Assembly: GCA_903834785.1 (NCBI GenBank)
Contig: CAILKP010000116.1
Coordinates: 1-62,292, forward strand
Length of the DNA stretch: 62,292 nt
Direction of reading: 5' to 3'
Source of the DNA: an uncultured bacterium
Lineage (GTDB): Bacteria; Planctomycetota; Phycisphaerae; Phycisphaerales; UBA1924
Positions within the stretch are counted from its first letter, which is position 1, and the number at the start of each line of letters is the position of its first letter. The notes beneath the pieces are model-generated. The model made no database searches. It had not been told where the DNA came from and was given only the letters and a program-made list of their open reading frames with translations. A program made the position numbers and the translations under genes. Below, in pieces: positions 46,532 to 54,565 of this stretch.

Positions 46532-47257
46532 TCAGAACTCCGGGTAATACGGCTCGCGGTGATCAAAGAAGTACCAGCTCGCCCGCGTCGCCAGACGCTG
46601 GGCCAGCGCCGTGTTCACCATCGCCGCGGACATGTCACCGGCTCCCACGCCTTCCTTGGTCGGGAACTTGATCTCCACCTGCTTCTGGAAGGCCAGCTCA
46701 TCGGGCACCGCTGAGTCCGCCTCCACCACGCCGACGCGTGCCGCGGCACGGCCGTTGTACAGGTACTTGTTGCCCGGCTCGTAGAGGCGATACTCGAGAA
46801 TCTCCACGACGACCAGCCGCTCCACGGCAAGCTTCTTGGACAGCTCGCTGTAGGTCATCGTGGTCCAGCGCGGGTTGTTGTACTGGAACCGCAGCACATC
46901 CTCCGCCACGGCGCCGGCCTTGCCCACGCCGCCCTCAACAAGGCGGCGCGACAGGTCGCTCGTCAGCCGGTCCACCAGCTGCGGGTTGTCGGCCTGAACC
47001 GAGCGGTCGGCGATCACGATCACCGCCCACTTCTTGCCCTCCATCCCCGTGTACTCCGCCGCCACGTCGTGGTCGCTCTCCTTGCGGCGCGACTCTTCAA
47101 CCGCCGCGAAGAAGCCCACGATGTTGCACCCGCCGGCAACCACCGGCAGCAGCATCACCGCGCCCAGGCCGGCGGCCTTGAGCAGCGAGGATGCCCAGCC
47201 GCGCTGTGCGGTCGTGCGGGGGCAGATGGAGTTCGTCAGGGCGTTGGTGTCGGACAT
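46532..47257 (-). CDS. Lipoprotein, paralogue of the gene at 45732
   Basis: A 241-residue protein with lipobox VVAGGCNIV near residue 43. The body starts with WAVIVIADRSVQ, followed by a helix and DLSRRLVEGG. Later segments TYSELSKKLAVERLVVVEILEY and AAARVGVVEADS align in order with the equivalents in the downstream gene. It probably serves the same envelope complex or was born by tandem duplication. The ATG at 47257 is preferred; ATGs at 47272 and 47275 are possible. No enzymatic residues are evident. Confidence 0.65.
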   Translation of the reverse strand: MSDTNALTNSICPRTTAQRGWASSLLKAAGLGAVMLLPVVAGGCNIVGFFAAVEESRRKESDHDVAAEYTGMEGKKWAVIVIADRSVQADNPQLVDRLTSDLSRRLVEGGVGKAGAVAEDVLRFQYNNPRWTTMTYSELSKKLAVERLVVVEILEYRLYEPGNKYLYNGRAAARVGVVEADSAVPDELAFQKQVEIKFPTKEGVGAGDMSAAMVNTALAQRLATRASWYFFDHREPYYPEF

Positions 47258-47374
47258 GTTGGCTGGCTGCATCATGAGAAGCAACGGGAAGGAAGTTGAA
47301 CGCCACGAGCAGACAAACGCCCCGCCCGTCCGTCCCCGCGCCCGCCCGCTCTTCACCTCCCAACCAGCGGCACC

Positions 47375-47821
47375 CTATGCCGCCGGCCAGGTCACAAGTT
47401 TATAGACCCACGCCGCCGCGAGCAGCACCGCCAGCAAAATCAGCGGCCGGGCCCGCAGCACCCCCAGCGAGGCCTCCACCGCACGCGAGGCAAACACTGC
47501 AGAGTGCAGGCCGATCCATACCCCCACGGCGGCCAAAAGGCACAATAACAAGCCCCCTGGCTGCGTCACAGCGGCTGTTCCCAGTTCCCCATGGGCTGCG
47601 TGGGCAAAGGCCGTCGTCATCCCGCACGTCGGGCACGGCTGGCCCGTGGCAATCAGAAACCCGCACGGCATCAGCCCCAGTTGTGTGTGCGAGCCATGCC
47701 CCGCCGGATCGGGCGTGATCCACGCCCCCAGCACCAGCGGCAGCAGGCACACCGCCGCCATCGCCACACCCGCGGCACGCCGCTTCCACACCGCCCGGAT
47801 TTGCTCAGTTCCGCTGGCCAT
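47375..47821 (-). CDS. DUF2752 membrane protein
   Basis: A 148-residue protein with about three hydrophobic segments (residues 17-35, 80-100 and 125-143). DUF2752 features are present: a cysteine-containing GQPCPTCGMTTAFAHAAHGE segment in the middle. The family's role is unknown; the CPTC motif could bind metal or be redox-active. The ATG at 47821 is chosen (an upstream GTG or CTG would only add eight residues). It lies 24 bases downstream of pheS on the same strand. Confidence 0.8.
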   Translation of the reverse strand: MASGTEQIRAVWKRRAAGVAMAAVCLLPLVLGAWITPDPAGHGSHTQLGLMPCGFLIATGQPCPTCGMTTAFAHAAHGELGTAAVTQPGGLLLCLLAAVGVWIGLHSAVFASRAVEASLGVLRARPLILLAVLLAAAWVYKLVTWPAA

Positions 47822-47845
47822 CGTCAGTCCGCGCCGCCGCCGCAC

Positions 47846-48910
47846 TCACACCTGCTGCAGGAACCGCAGGTCGTTCTGGTACAGCATGCGGATGTCCGGG
47901 ATCCCGTACTTGCCCATCGCCAGTCGCTCGATGCCGAAGCCGAAGGCGAACCCGCCCCATTGCTCGGCATCAACCCCGCACGAGGCCAGCACATTGGGGT
48001 GCACCATGCCGCAGCCGCCCAGTTCCATCCATCGCACCGGCTGCTCCGGCCGCAGGCGGATCTTCAGGTCCAGTTCGGCGGACGGCTCGGTGAACGGGAA
48101 GAACGTCGGCCGCAGGCGGATCTCCGCCTCCGGACCGAAGTACGACTTGGCGAACTGGAACAGCGTGGTCTTGAGTTCCGCCACCGAGACACCGCCACCC
48201 GGGGTCAGCCGGTCGATGTACAAACCCTCGATCTGGTGGAACATAAACGAGTGCGTCGCATCAACCGTGTCGGGGCGATAGACGCGGCCGGGGGCCACGA
48301 TCTTGATCGGGTTCTTCAGCTTGCCGCCGCCGGCGGCCACGGCCGCCTCCATCACCCGCACCTGCACGGTGCTGGTCTGGCTTCGCAGCATCCGCGGCGA
48401 GGCCACCTTCAGCGGATCATCAATGTAGAAGTTATCGATCGCGTCCCGCGCCGGGTGACCCGGCGGAATGTTCAGTTTGACGAAGTTGTGCGCATCGTCC
48501 TCCAGCTCCGGGCCCTCGGCCACGGCGAAGCCCATGCGGGCGAAGACCTGCGTCAGCTCATCGCGCACGCGGTTGATGATGTGCCGCCGGCCGATGGAGT
48601 TGGACTCGATGTACCCCGGCTCGGTCACGTCAACCGCCGGTGCCGGGGCCGGCCGGGCCTTGTCGCCCAGTGCCGCGACGCGTTCGGCGAATGCCGCCTC
48701 AACCTCCTGGTTCAGACCGTTGACGGCCGCACCAAAGGCCGCCCGCTGGTCGCCCGGGACGTTCTTGATCTGCCCCATCAGGGCCTTGACCTTGCCCTTG
48801 CCACCCAGATAGCTGGACTTCCAGGCCTCGATCGTTGCAAGATCCGCCGCGGCGGAAAGCTCCGCCAAGGCTTGCGATTTCAGATTGGCTAACTCAGGAA
48901 ACTGGCTCAC
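47846..48910 (-). CDS. pheS: Phenylalanine--tRNA ligase alpha subunit
   Basis: A 354-residue PheRS alpha chain. The N-terminal coiled-coil arm (about residues 1-90) is followed by the class II core with HSFMFHQIEGLYID, FTEPSAELD and motif 3 in GGFAFGFGIERLAMG. The start is a GTG at 48910. PheRS is an alpha2-beta2 enzyme, and pheT normally follows pheS. Here the next genes on the strand are DUF2752 and lipoprotein genes, so pheT must be elsewhere. The frame stays open upstream (to 49672) but without similarity. Confidence 0.93.
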   Translation of the reverse strand: MSQFPELANLKSQALAELSAAADLATIEAWKSSYLGGKGKVKALMGQIKNVPGDQRAAFGAAVNGLNQEVEAAFAERVAALGDKARPAPAPAVDVTEPGYIESNSIGRRHIINRVRDELTQVFARMGFAVAEGPELEDDAHNFVKLNIPPGHPARDAIDNFYIDDPLKVASPRMLRSQTSTVQVRVMEAAVAAGGGKLKNPIKIVAPGRVYRPDTVDATHSFMFHQIEGLYIDRLTPGGGVSVAELKTTLFQFAKSYFGPEAEIRLRPTFFPFTEPSAELDLKIRLRPEQPVRWMELGGCGMVHPNVLASCGVDAEQWGGFAFGFGIERLAMGKYGIPDIRMLYQNDLRFLQQV

Positions 48911-49123
48911 GCCGCAGGGTATGGGCGGCCAGCCCGCCCCCGCCTGCGGAACCCGCCCAAACCATGCCCGGGCCAGGGGTGTACAACGGCCGCCTTGGGT
49001 CGCGGGCCGTCCGGCCGGCGGGGCCCGGCAGCCCCCGTTGCACCCGGCCGCGGCACGATACCGTCCCCCTGTACCTTCCCCGGTCCCAGCCACCTCCGCT
49101 CCCCGCCCGCTCGAAAGCCCCGC

Positions 49124-49570
49124 ATGCTCACCATCGGTTCGCCCGCCCCCGCGTTCTCCGCCCCCGATGCCGCCGGCAACACCGCCACGCTGGAGACCTT
49201 CCGCGGCAAGTGGCTGGCCCTGTGCTTCTATCCCAAGGACTTCACGCCGGCCTGCACGGCCCAGGCTTGCTCGCTGCGCGACAACTACGCTGAGCTGGCC
49301 GACCTTGGCGTCACGGTGGTGGGCATCTCCGGCGATGGCCCCGCCCAGCACAAGGTGTTCGCCGACCGGTTCCGCCTGCCGTACACGCTGCTGAGCGATG
49401 ATGGCAGCGTCCGGGCCGCGTATCAGGTGCCCCGCAGCTTCCTGGGCCTCATGGCCGGACGCGTGACGTACATCATCGACCCCGCCGGCATCGTCCGCGG
49501 CGTGTTTAACTCCCAAATCAACATCAAGGGCCACATCGCAGCCATCCGCCGCGTGGTGAAGGGGCAGTAA
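49124..49570 (+). CDS. bcp: Bcp/PrxQ-type peroxiredoxin
   Basis: A 148-residue thioredoxin-fold peroxidase. FTPACTAQACSLRD has the peroxidatic C44 and a resolving C49 five residues later, the atypical 2-Cys arrangement of PrxQ/Bcp. It reduces hydroperoxides with thioredoxin. The ATG at 49124 opens the conserved start; the upstream frame has no homology. It is divergent from pheS (213-base gap). Confidence 0.92.
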   Translation: MLTIGSPAPAFSAPDAAGNTATLETFRGKWLALCFYPKDFTPACTAQACSLRDNYAELADLGVTVVGISGDGPAQHKVFADRFRLPYTLLSDDGSVRAAYQVPRSFLGLMAGRVTYIIDPAGIVRGVFNSQINIKGHIAAIRRVVKGQ

Positions 49571-49679
49571 CCGGCCTGGCAGGGTGTTCCGGGGCCGCGG
49601 AAGTTGCCGCTGAGCGAGCATGCGGCCGCGGACACAGCAAAGACGCCGTGCCGGCCCTGATCGGCGCCGCACGTGGTGA

Positions 49680-49961
49680 GACGAGGAGCGGAGTACAGGA
49701 GCGAGGCCAGGGACGAAGGAGCGGACGAGAAATCATTGGAGCCCCCTGCGAGCGTGCCGCCGGGCTACGTTGGCCAAGGAAAAGTGTTATCTATGTCCTG
49801 AGGACGCTGTGGAACCCATGTCCTGGAACGTGCACGATCATCGGTTTGCCAAGCCGCGAAATGGCGAGACGCACTGGAATGGAAGTACGAGCAAACATGG
49901 TCCAGATCCGATACGGCAAAATGAGTTGCCAAGTCGCCAAGTTTTGGAGAAGCTAAAATGA
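49680..49961 (+). pseudogene. Toxin-tail-like fragment upstream of an Imm42-like gene
   Basis: An open frame of about 93 codons after an in-frame stop at 49677-49679. The first ATG-less plausible start is TTG at 49770, giving 63 residues: KCYLCPED (a CxxC), WNVHDHRF and HWNGSTSKHGPDPIRQ. It ends in TGA at 49959-49961, overlapping the ATG of the next gene by four bases (ATGA). In another frame, at about 49707-49790, reads a Pro-rich stretch with EPPASVPPGYVGQ, so the original protein is probably broken by a frameshift. The overlap with the Imm42-like gene is the arrangement expected for a polymorphic toxin and its immunity gene. I could not identify a known toxin domain. Confidence 0.4.
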
Positions 49962-50584
49962 AGGATGTTTTCTCTGTTTCGACTTTTGGCAGATCAGATT
50001 ACTTTAGTATAAACTGTTACATACACGACATAGCCGATAGCAAATCGGCTAGTGTTTTTGGTTGCTTTTTTTTATACATCAACGGCATTCGGTACGGAAA
50101 GTGCGCCCCAGAGGTAACGTATCTTGATCTCTCCTACGATGGAATTGTTGAGCGGTTGCAGTGGCGGGGCCGCAATCGATGCACAGTGTTGGAGGATGCG
50201 GACCTTCAAACAGTTTTATCGATGCATCGCACATGTATGTGGCCCGCAGCCGATGGCGGCGAATGGCGTGGGATGCCGATGGAGCGCGTGGCCCGCCAGG
50301 TTGTTAATAGTGGAGTAATTCTGGCACCCGATGGGGATGCTGCGTTTGGAGACGGTAGCCAGGTGTATCAGGTGGATCTTGACGACGGGCAAGTCGATCT
50401 CTTCGCCTTCAAGCACCGGGATGATCCAGCAGCGGAGTTTGCTGACCAGACGTCGCTACGGCTATCGTCAAACGGTTTCTACGACGCACTAGAGGAGTTT
50501 GCGTTGTGGTTTGAGAGAACGACCGGGTTCGTACGTCCTCCGCCCCCTGAAGGCCAAAGGCGGATTCGGTGGGCAGAATCGTAA
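49958..50584 (+). CDS. Imm42-like immunity protein candidate
   Basis: A 208-residue protein. The first 60 residues resemble Imm42 immunity proteins (VSTFGRSDYFSINCYIHD, then FGCFFLYINGIRYG). The rest is acidic with aromatic residues (DDGQVDLFAFKHR, FYDALEEFALWFERTTGF). Imm42 proteins neutralise toxins carried by contact-dependent and Rhs systems. The 5' part (about 49955-50110) is clearly more AT-rich than the surroundings, with a run of eight T near 50068, which hints at horizontal origin. It follows the toxin-tail-like fragment with an ATGA overlap and precedes an Rhs fragment. The family match is moderate; the gene is well supported. Confidence 0.55.
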   Translation: MKDVFSVSTFGRSDYFSINCYIHDIADSKSASVFGCFFLYINGIRYGKCAPEVTYLDLSYDGIVERLQWRGRNRCTVLEDADLQTVLSMHRTCMWPAADGGEWRGMPMERVARQVVNSGVILAPDGDAAFGDGSQVYQVDLDDGQVDLFAFKHRDDPAAEFADQTSLRLSSNGFYDALEEFALWFERTTGFVRPPPPEGQRRIRWAES

Positions 50585-50751
50585 GCTAAGCGAAAAGGTG
50601 GAGGGGTGCGAAGTGCGCTTCTCCCCGCTCCTGTGCCATTCGTAGCGTGAGCTTTGTTGGCTTCATCCGACCGGGTTTTCTGAGCCTTGGAAGCACTAAA
50701 CTTGTTGTGGCTCAGGTTGCCCAAGGCACTGCGTAATGGTTCGTACGTCTG

Positions 50752-51093
50752 GTGGGTGCCTCGTGCCACGCCCGCCCCAAGGGCTACCTCTTCACCGTCT
50801 CCCCCGGTGCCTGGGTCAAGCGCTACCTCTACGACGGCCACGGGCGGCTGGTCGAGACCCAGAGCCCCTACCTCGGTCCCGGCGGCAAGATCGCCCGCGA
50901 GGAGCACTTCTACTACGACGGCTCCCGCCGCGTGCAGGAGGTCGTCACCGACCCGCTCGACATCCAGTACGTCTACTACAAGTACGGCTACGACGGCCTT
51001 GTCGAGTTCCTCCAGAATCTCCCCGATGCCGCGGCAGCGGGTCTGAGCACCCCTCGCCTCGGCCGCGAGTACGTCTGGGACCCCGGTGATTAA
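50752..51093 (+). pseudogene. Orphan Rhs/YD-repeat fragment
   Basis: A 113-codon frame. From about residue 20 it has YD-repeat signatures: YLYDGHGRLVETQSPYLG and then FYYDGSRRVQEVVT, followed by REYVWDPGD, as in the beta-cage region of Rhs proteins near the toxin junction. A full Rhs protein would be over 1000 residues; here both ends are missing. The frame begins with a GTG without any family match and stops right after the PGD, where the cage normally continues. It is therefore a remnant, or a displaced Rhs tail left after recombination. It runs directly into the methyltransferase gene, whose start is about 50 bases on. Confidence 0.7.
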
Positions 51094-51142
51094 GGCTCGG
51101 CCGACCGCCGCGTTCAGTGCGTTCTCCGTACCCTCGCCCCGC

Positions 51143-51988
51143 ATGCCCACGCCCGCCCATCCCGACGCATCACCTCCGGCGCGCAAGCAGGCCGGCATCT
51201 ACGCCGATCCGCTGGTCTATGACGTCCTTCACGCCGAGGACACCGCCCGCGATGCCCGCGTGGTTGAGAAGCTCGTCCGCCGGTACGTCCCGGGTGCATC
51301 CGCTTCACCCGGCCTGCGCTTGCTCGAGCCCGCCAGCGGCAGCGGGCGTTACCTGCTGGCATTGGCCAAGCGGGGTCACACCGCGATCGGGATCGATCGT
51401 GACGCCGGCATGCTCGCCTTCGCTGCGGCACGGGCCAAGGCACTCGCCGCCCGCTCGCCCGGGCTGGCCTCACGCGTCAAGGGTATCCGGGCCGACATGC
51501 GCAGCTTCCCGGCCCCCCGCCCGGCCTGCCACGCCGCGTTCAACCCGATAAACTCCATCCGCCACCTGCTCAGCGATGCCGCAATGCTCGCCCACTTCGC
51601 GGCCATCGGCCGGTCCCTCCGCCCCGGCGGCATCTACATCGTCGGTATCGAACTCATCGACCGTGACACCCAGCAGACCACCGAGGACGTCTGGTCCGGC
51701 AAACGCGGCAAGCTCTCGGTCCATCAGCTTATCAGCTACCTCACGCCGGACCTGCACGGCGGTCACAGCCGCCGCGAGCAGGTCGTCTCCAGCATCACCG
51801 TCTCGCACGCCGGCACACCGGTGCGGCAGATCGACAGCACCTACTGGCTCCGCACCTACACGCCCGCCGAGTGGTTCACCTTGCTGCAGAAGGCCGGATG
51901 GGCCACCATTGCCCAGCACGCCAGCAGCGGCGCAGCATGGAGCGGCAAGCCCTACGGCTATCGCCTGTGCGTCCTCCGCCCGGCGTGA
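51143..51988 (+). CDS. Class I SAM-dependent methyltransferase
   Basis: A 281-residue protein. Motif I is LLEPASGSGRYLLALAKRG (about residues 75-93), followed by an acidic motif II (GIDRDAGML) and NPINSIRHLL near motif IV. This is a small-molecule methyltransferase fold; no substrate can be assigned. The ATG at 51143 is preferred to the upstream start at 51086 because that portion overlaps the Rhs fragment. It is the first intact gene after the toxin debris. Confidence 0.8.
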   Translation: MPTPAHPDASPPARKQAGIYADPLVYDVLHAEDTARDARVVEKLVRRYVPGASASPGLRLLEPASGSGRYLLALAKRGHTAIGIDRDAGMLAFAAARAKALAARSPGLASRVKGIRADMRSFPAPRPACHAAFNPINSIRHLLSDAAMLAHFAAIGRSLRPGGIYIVGIELIDRDTQQTTEDVWSGKRGKLSVHQLISYLTPDLHGGHSRREQVVSSITVSHAGTPVRQIDSTYWLRTYTPAEWFTLLQKAGWATIAQHASSGAAWSGKPYGYRLCVLRPA

Positions 51989-52042
51989 CGCCGCGCGGCA
52001 GGGTGTGCGTGTACGTTGCCCGAACCTAGGCCGCCCCGCGAC

Positions 52043-52597
52043 TCATTCCTTCACGCCCATCGACATGTGCTCATGCACGATGCGCCACTGGCTGCCGATG
52101 CGCCGCCAGCCCAGCGTGAGGTGGCCCTGCACATCCAACTTCTGCCCGTTGGGCATCTCGCCGTAAATGCGGGCGATCGATGCGGTGATCGCCGTGTCAC
52201 CCTCAATCCACGTCGAGATGCTCTTGGCCTCTGACAGCGAAGCGTTGGTAAACCCGTTCATCCCCGGACCCCAGATGCCGCTGTACGCCTTCCACCCGCG
52301 GATCACGGTCTTGTCCTGCGACATGCCGTCAAAGGAGACGAAGTTCTCGCTGTTGTCGAAAACCTTGCCCAGCTTGTCGGTGGTGAAGTTCGTTCCCGCC
52401 GTCTTGGTCCACCCGTCAAAGAACGCCGCCTTCGCCTGATTCAGCGAGGCCGTATTGGCCGCGAGCGTCTCCGCGCTGTACGCCCCGCCCGAGCCGGTGT
52501 GGCAACCACCCAGCGTGGCCACCGTACTGGCAACTGCCAGACCGAGCACCATGAGAGTCGAAACGCGGGACAGCGAACGGGAAGAGTGCAGATTCAT
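52043..52597 (-). CDS. NTF2-like (SnoaL/DUF4440-type) lipoprotein
   Basis: A 184-residue protein with lipobox ATLGGCHTG near residue 32. The mature part (about 45-180) has the NTF2-like cone fold pattern: an N-terminal helix, FVSFDG, GWKAYSGIW, a beta sheet and a final WRRIGSQWRIVHEHMSMG strand, as in DUF4440 or SnoaL_3 proteins. Such domains bind small ligands or catalyse simple hydrations; no active-site assignment is possible. It is convergent with the methyltransferase gene and divergent from the hydrolase gene. The ATG is at 52597. Confidence 0.8.
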   Translation of the reverse strand: MNLHSSRSLSRVSTLMVLGLAVASTVATLGGCHTGSGGAYSAETLAANTASLNQAKAAFFDGWTKTAGTNFTTDKLGKVFDNSENFVSFDGMSQDKTVIRGWKAYSGIWGPGMNGFTNASLSEAKSISTWIEGDTAITASIARIYGEMPNGQKLDVQGHLTLGWRRIGSQWRIVHEHMSMGVKE

Positions 52598-52842
52598 GCC
52601 TAGTGATTCCTGTGGGTGGTGCTGGCCCGACGCCACCGGCGGCGGGAATCGCAGCAATCAAGGCCGAGCGGGGCTGCCGCGCGGCGGTTCGGTCATCGAG
52701 ATTCCAGCCCGTGAAACATGAAAAGTCGAGCTGCGGGCCCCTCACCGCCCCGCGTCTTCGCGCGGCGGCTGGATACCACCCGAATCAGGGCCCTATGAAC
52801 TCTCCTGCGGCGTCACGCCACCCTCGAATACCCTCGCGACCT

Positions 52843-54096
52843 ATGGCCTCCTTCATCCGCCACCTCGCCGCCCCGGCGGCCCGTCGCTTCGTCGTCTTGG
52901 CCCTCACCCTGGCCCTTGCCGCCGCCCTTCCCGGCTGCAGCCAGCCAAAGGGCGACGCCAAGGCCGCACCCTCCGACAACATGGAAGGCGGCTCAGGCGT
53001 CAAAGGGATAGGCGGCAACCCCTCAGGCTCGGCTCCCGGCACCGCTCCTTCCAAGCCCTCGCCCGAGGTCACCGACCCGACGATCGCCAACACCGCCCAG
53101 GGCCGCAAAGTCAAGCTCTGGTACGGCACCAATCGCGCCATGGTGAATGCCAGGGACGCCTCCAAGGGCTACGCCAACGAGCGTGATCCCAACCCCGAAG
53201 CGCTCCACGTCGGCAGCGTCATGTGCTTCGTGCCCAACAGCCGCCCTTTCGGCTCCATCGGCTCATCCTGGTGGACCCGCGCCATCACCGGTGAGGATGA
53301 CCGCATCACGCTCGATCAGATCGGCGTGCAGGAGATCGACGTGTTTTATGCCAATCTCCGCCAGCGTCTCGCCGCGGCACCGGATCAGGAGCGTTCCGTC
53401 CTGGTCTACATCCACGGCTACAAGAACTCCTTCGAGCGTGCCGCCCGCCGCGCCGCCCAGATCGCCATCGACCTCAACGTCCCCGGCCTGACCGCCTTCT
53501 ACTCCTGGCCCAGTGCCGATTCGCTCGCCGGATACACCGCCGATGAAGCCGCCGTCGAGGCAGCCGAGCGTCACCTGCAGACATTCCTCACCCGCCTCTG
53601 CCGCGACACGGGCGCCACCCGCGTCAACATCATCGCTCACTCCATGGGCAACCGCGTCATGGCCCGCGTGGCCAGTCGCATCGCCGCCGATGAAACCTGC
53701 CGCGATGTCCGCTTCGGCCAGATCATCCTGGCCGCCCCGGATATTGATGCCCACCTCTTTGCCGATCTCGCCCGGGCCTACCCCAAGGTCTCAGATCGCA
53801 CCACGCTCTACGTCTCCAGGAAGGACATGGCCCTGGAGGCGAGCAACTGGACTCACAGTTACGCCCGCGCCGGCTACACGCCGCCGATGTCAGTCGTCCC
53901 GCCGATTGACACCGTCGAGGTGACCAGCGTCGATGTCAGCACCCTCGGTCACGGCTACGTCTCCGAGGCCCAGCACGTCGTCTCCGACATCGCCCTGCTG
54001 CTGCGCAAGAACCTGCCGCCGAGCGAGCGTCCCCGCCTCGTCTCGGAGATCACCACCGACGGCAAGCCGTTCTGGCTTATCAAGGAAAGCCAGTAG
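52843..54096 (+). CDS. Alpha/beta hydrolase (DUF900-like) lipoprotein
   Basis: A 417-residue protein with a lipobox signal (LALAAALPGCS, Cys near 31) and a disordered Gly/Ser/Pro linker. A catalytic domain of the DUF900 family (about 80-410) follows. It has the YIHGYKNSF oxyanion loop, FYSWPS and the nucleophile elbow HSMGNR with Ser in G-x-S-x-G-like form. A catalytic His is probably near GHGYVSEAQH. DUF900 hydrolases are exported alpha/beta hydrolases of unknown substrate. The ATG at 52843 gives a clean signal peptide; the ATG at 52795 would add 16 residues. Confidence 0.85.
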   Translation: MASFIRHLAAPAARRFVVLALTLALAAALPGCSQPKGDAKAAPSDNMEGGSGVKGIGGNPSGSAPGTAPSKPSPEVTDPTIANTAQGRKVKLWYGTNRAMVNARDASKGYANERDPNPEALHVGSVMCFVPNSRPFGSIGSSWWTRAITGEDDRITLDQIGVQEIDVFYANLRQRLAAAPDQERSVLVYIHGYKNSFERAARRAAQIAIDLNVPGLTAFYSWPSADSLAGYTADEAAVEAAERHLQTFLTRLCRDTGATRVNIIAHSMGNRVMARVASRIAADETCRDVRFGQIILAAPDIDAHLFADLARAYPKVSDRTTLYVSRKDMALEASNWTHSYARAGYTPPMSVVPPIDTVEVTSVDVSTLGHGYVSEAQHVVSDIALLLRKNLPPSERPRLVSEITTDGKPFWLIKESQ

Positions 54097-54150
54097 AGTC
54101 GCGAGTCCCAAGTCGCGAGTCGCAAGAGAAAGGCAGTTTCTCACCAAGCT

Positions 54151-54304
54151 CCCAGAGCACCCGCGCAAGGCATGAGCCGCGAGGCCAGCCTCAACGCGCC
54201 GCATCGCGGCACCCCTCCGCATTTCATCCTGTCAATCCTGTCCATCCATGTTCCCCGCCTTCCTCCTGTCTTTCTCCGCTGCTCCCGTGCTCCGCGTCAG
54301 CCGG
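54151..54304 (+). repeat. Dispersed intergenic repeat, copy 1
   Basis: A direct repeat of about 155 bases, matched by a second copy at 54391-54547. It includes ATCCTGTCAATCCTGTCCAT near its middle and a run of C/T-rich sequence. No protein is supported. Confidence 0.8.
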
Positions 54305-54335
54305 AGTTCCGGCTTGAACGATGGCCACCAATGAA

Positions 54336-54360
54336 CATCGATGGACAGGATGGACAGGAT
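54336..54360 (-). repeat. Inverted copy of the repeat core
   Basis: This stretch (CATCGATGGACAGGATGGACAGGAT as 25 bases, shown here in parts CATCGATGGACAGG and ATGGACAGGAT) is the near reverse complement of the core ATCCTGTCAATCCTGTCCAT found in both flanking direct copies. It lies between them, so the three form a direct-inverted-direct array. Confidence 0.7.
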
Positions 54361-54390
54361 AAATGCTCAAAGCCGAGTATTCGCCCACAT

Positions 54391-54547
54391 CCCGAGCGCA
54401 CCCGCGCGAGGGATGATCATCGAGGCCAGTCTCGACGCACCGCATCGTGGCACCCATCCTGTCTTTCATCCTGTCAATCCTGTCCATCCATGTTCCCCGC
54501 CTTCCTCCTGTCTTTCTCCGCTGCTCTGGTGCTCTGCGTGAGCCGGC
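54391..54547 (+). repeat. Dispersed intergenic repeat, copy 2
   Basis: A second copy of the 155-base element, offset about 243 bases from copy 1, with scattered differences and one short insertion (CCTGTCTTTCAT). It lies just downstream of uvrA on the other strand. The whole gap 54097-54565 contains no gene. Confidence 0.8.
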
Positions 54548-54565
54548 TTTCTGCCTTCCCGACGC

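Noticed and set aside
54097..54565. Short proteins encoded in the intergenic repeats
   Set aside because: The frames arise from repeated nucleotide sequence and are Cys/Ser/Pro-rich with no start signals. They follow the repeat, not a coding constraint.
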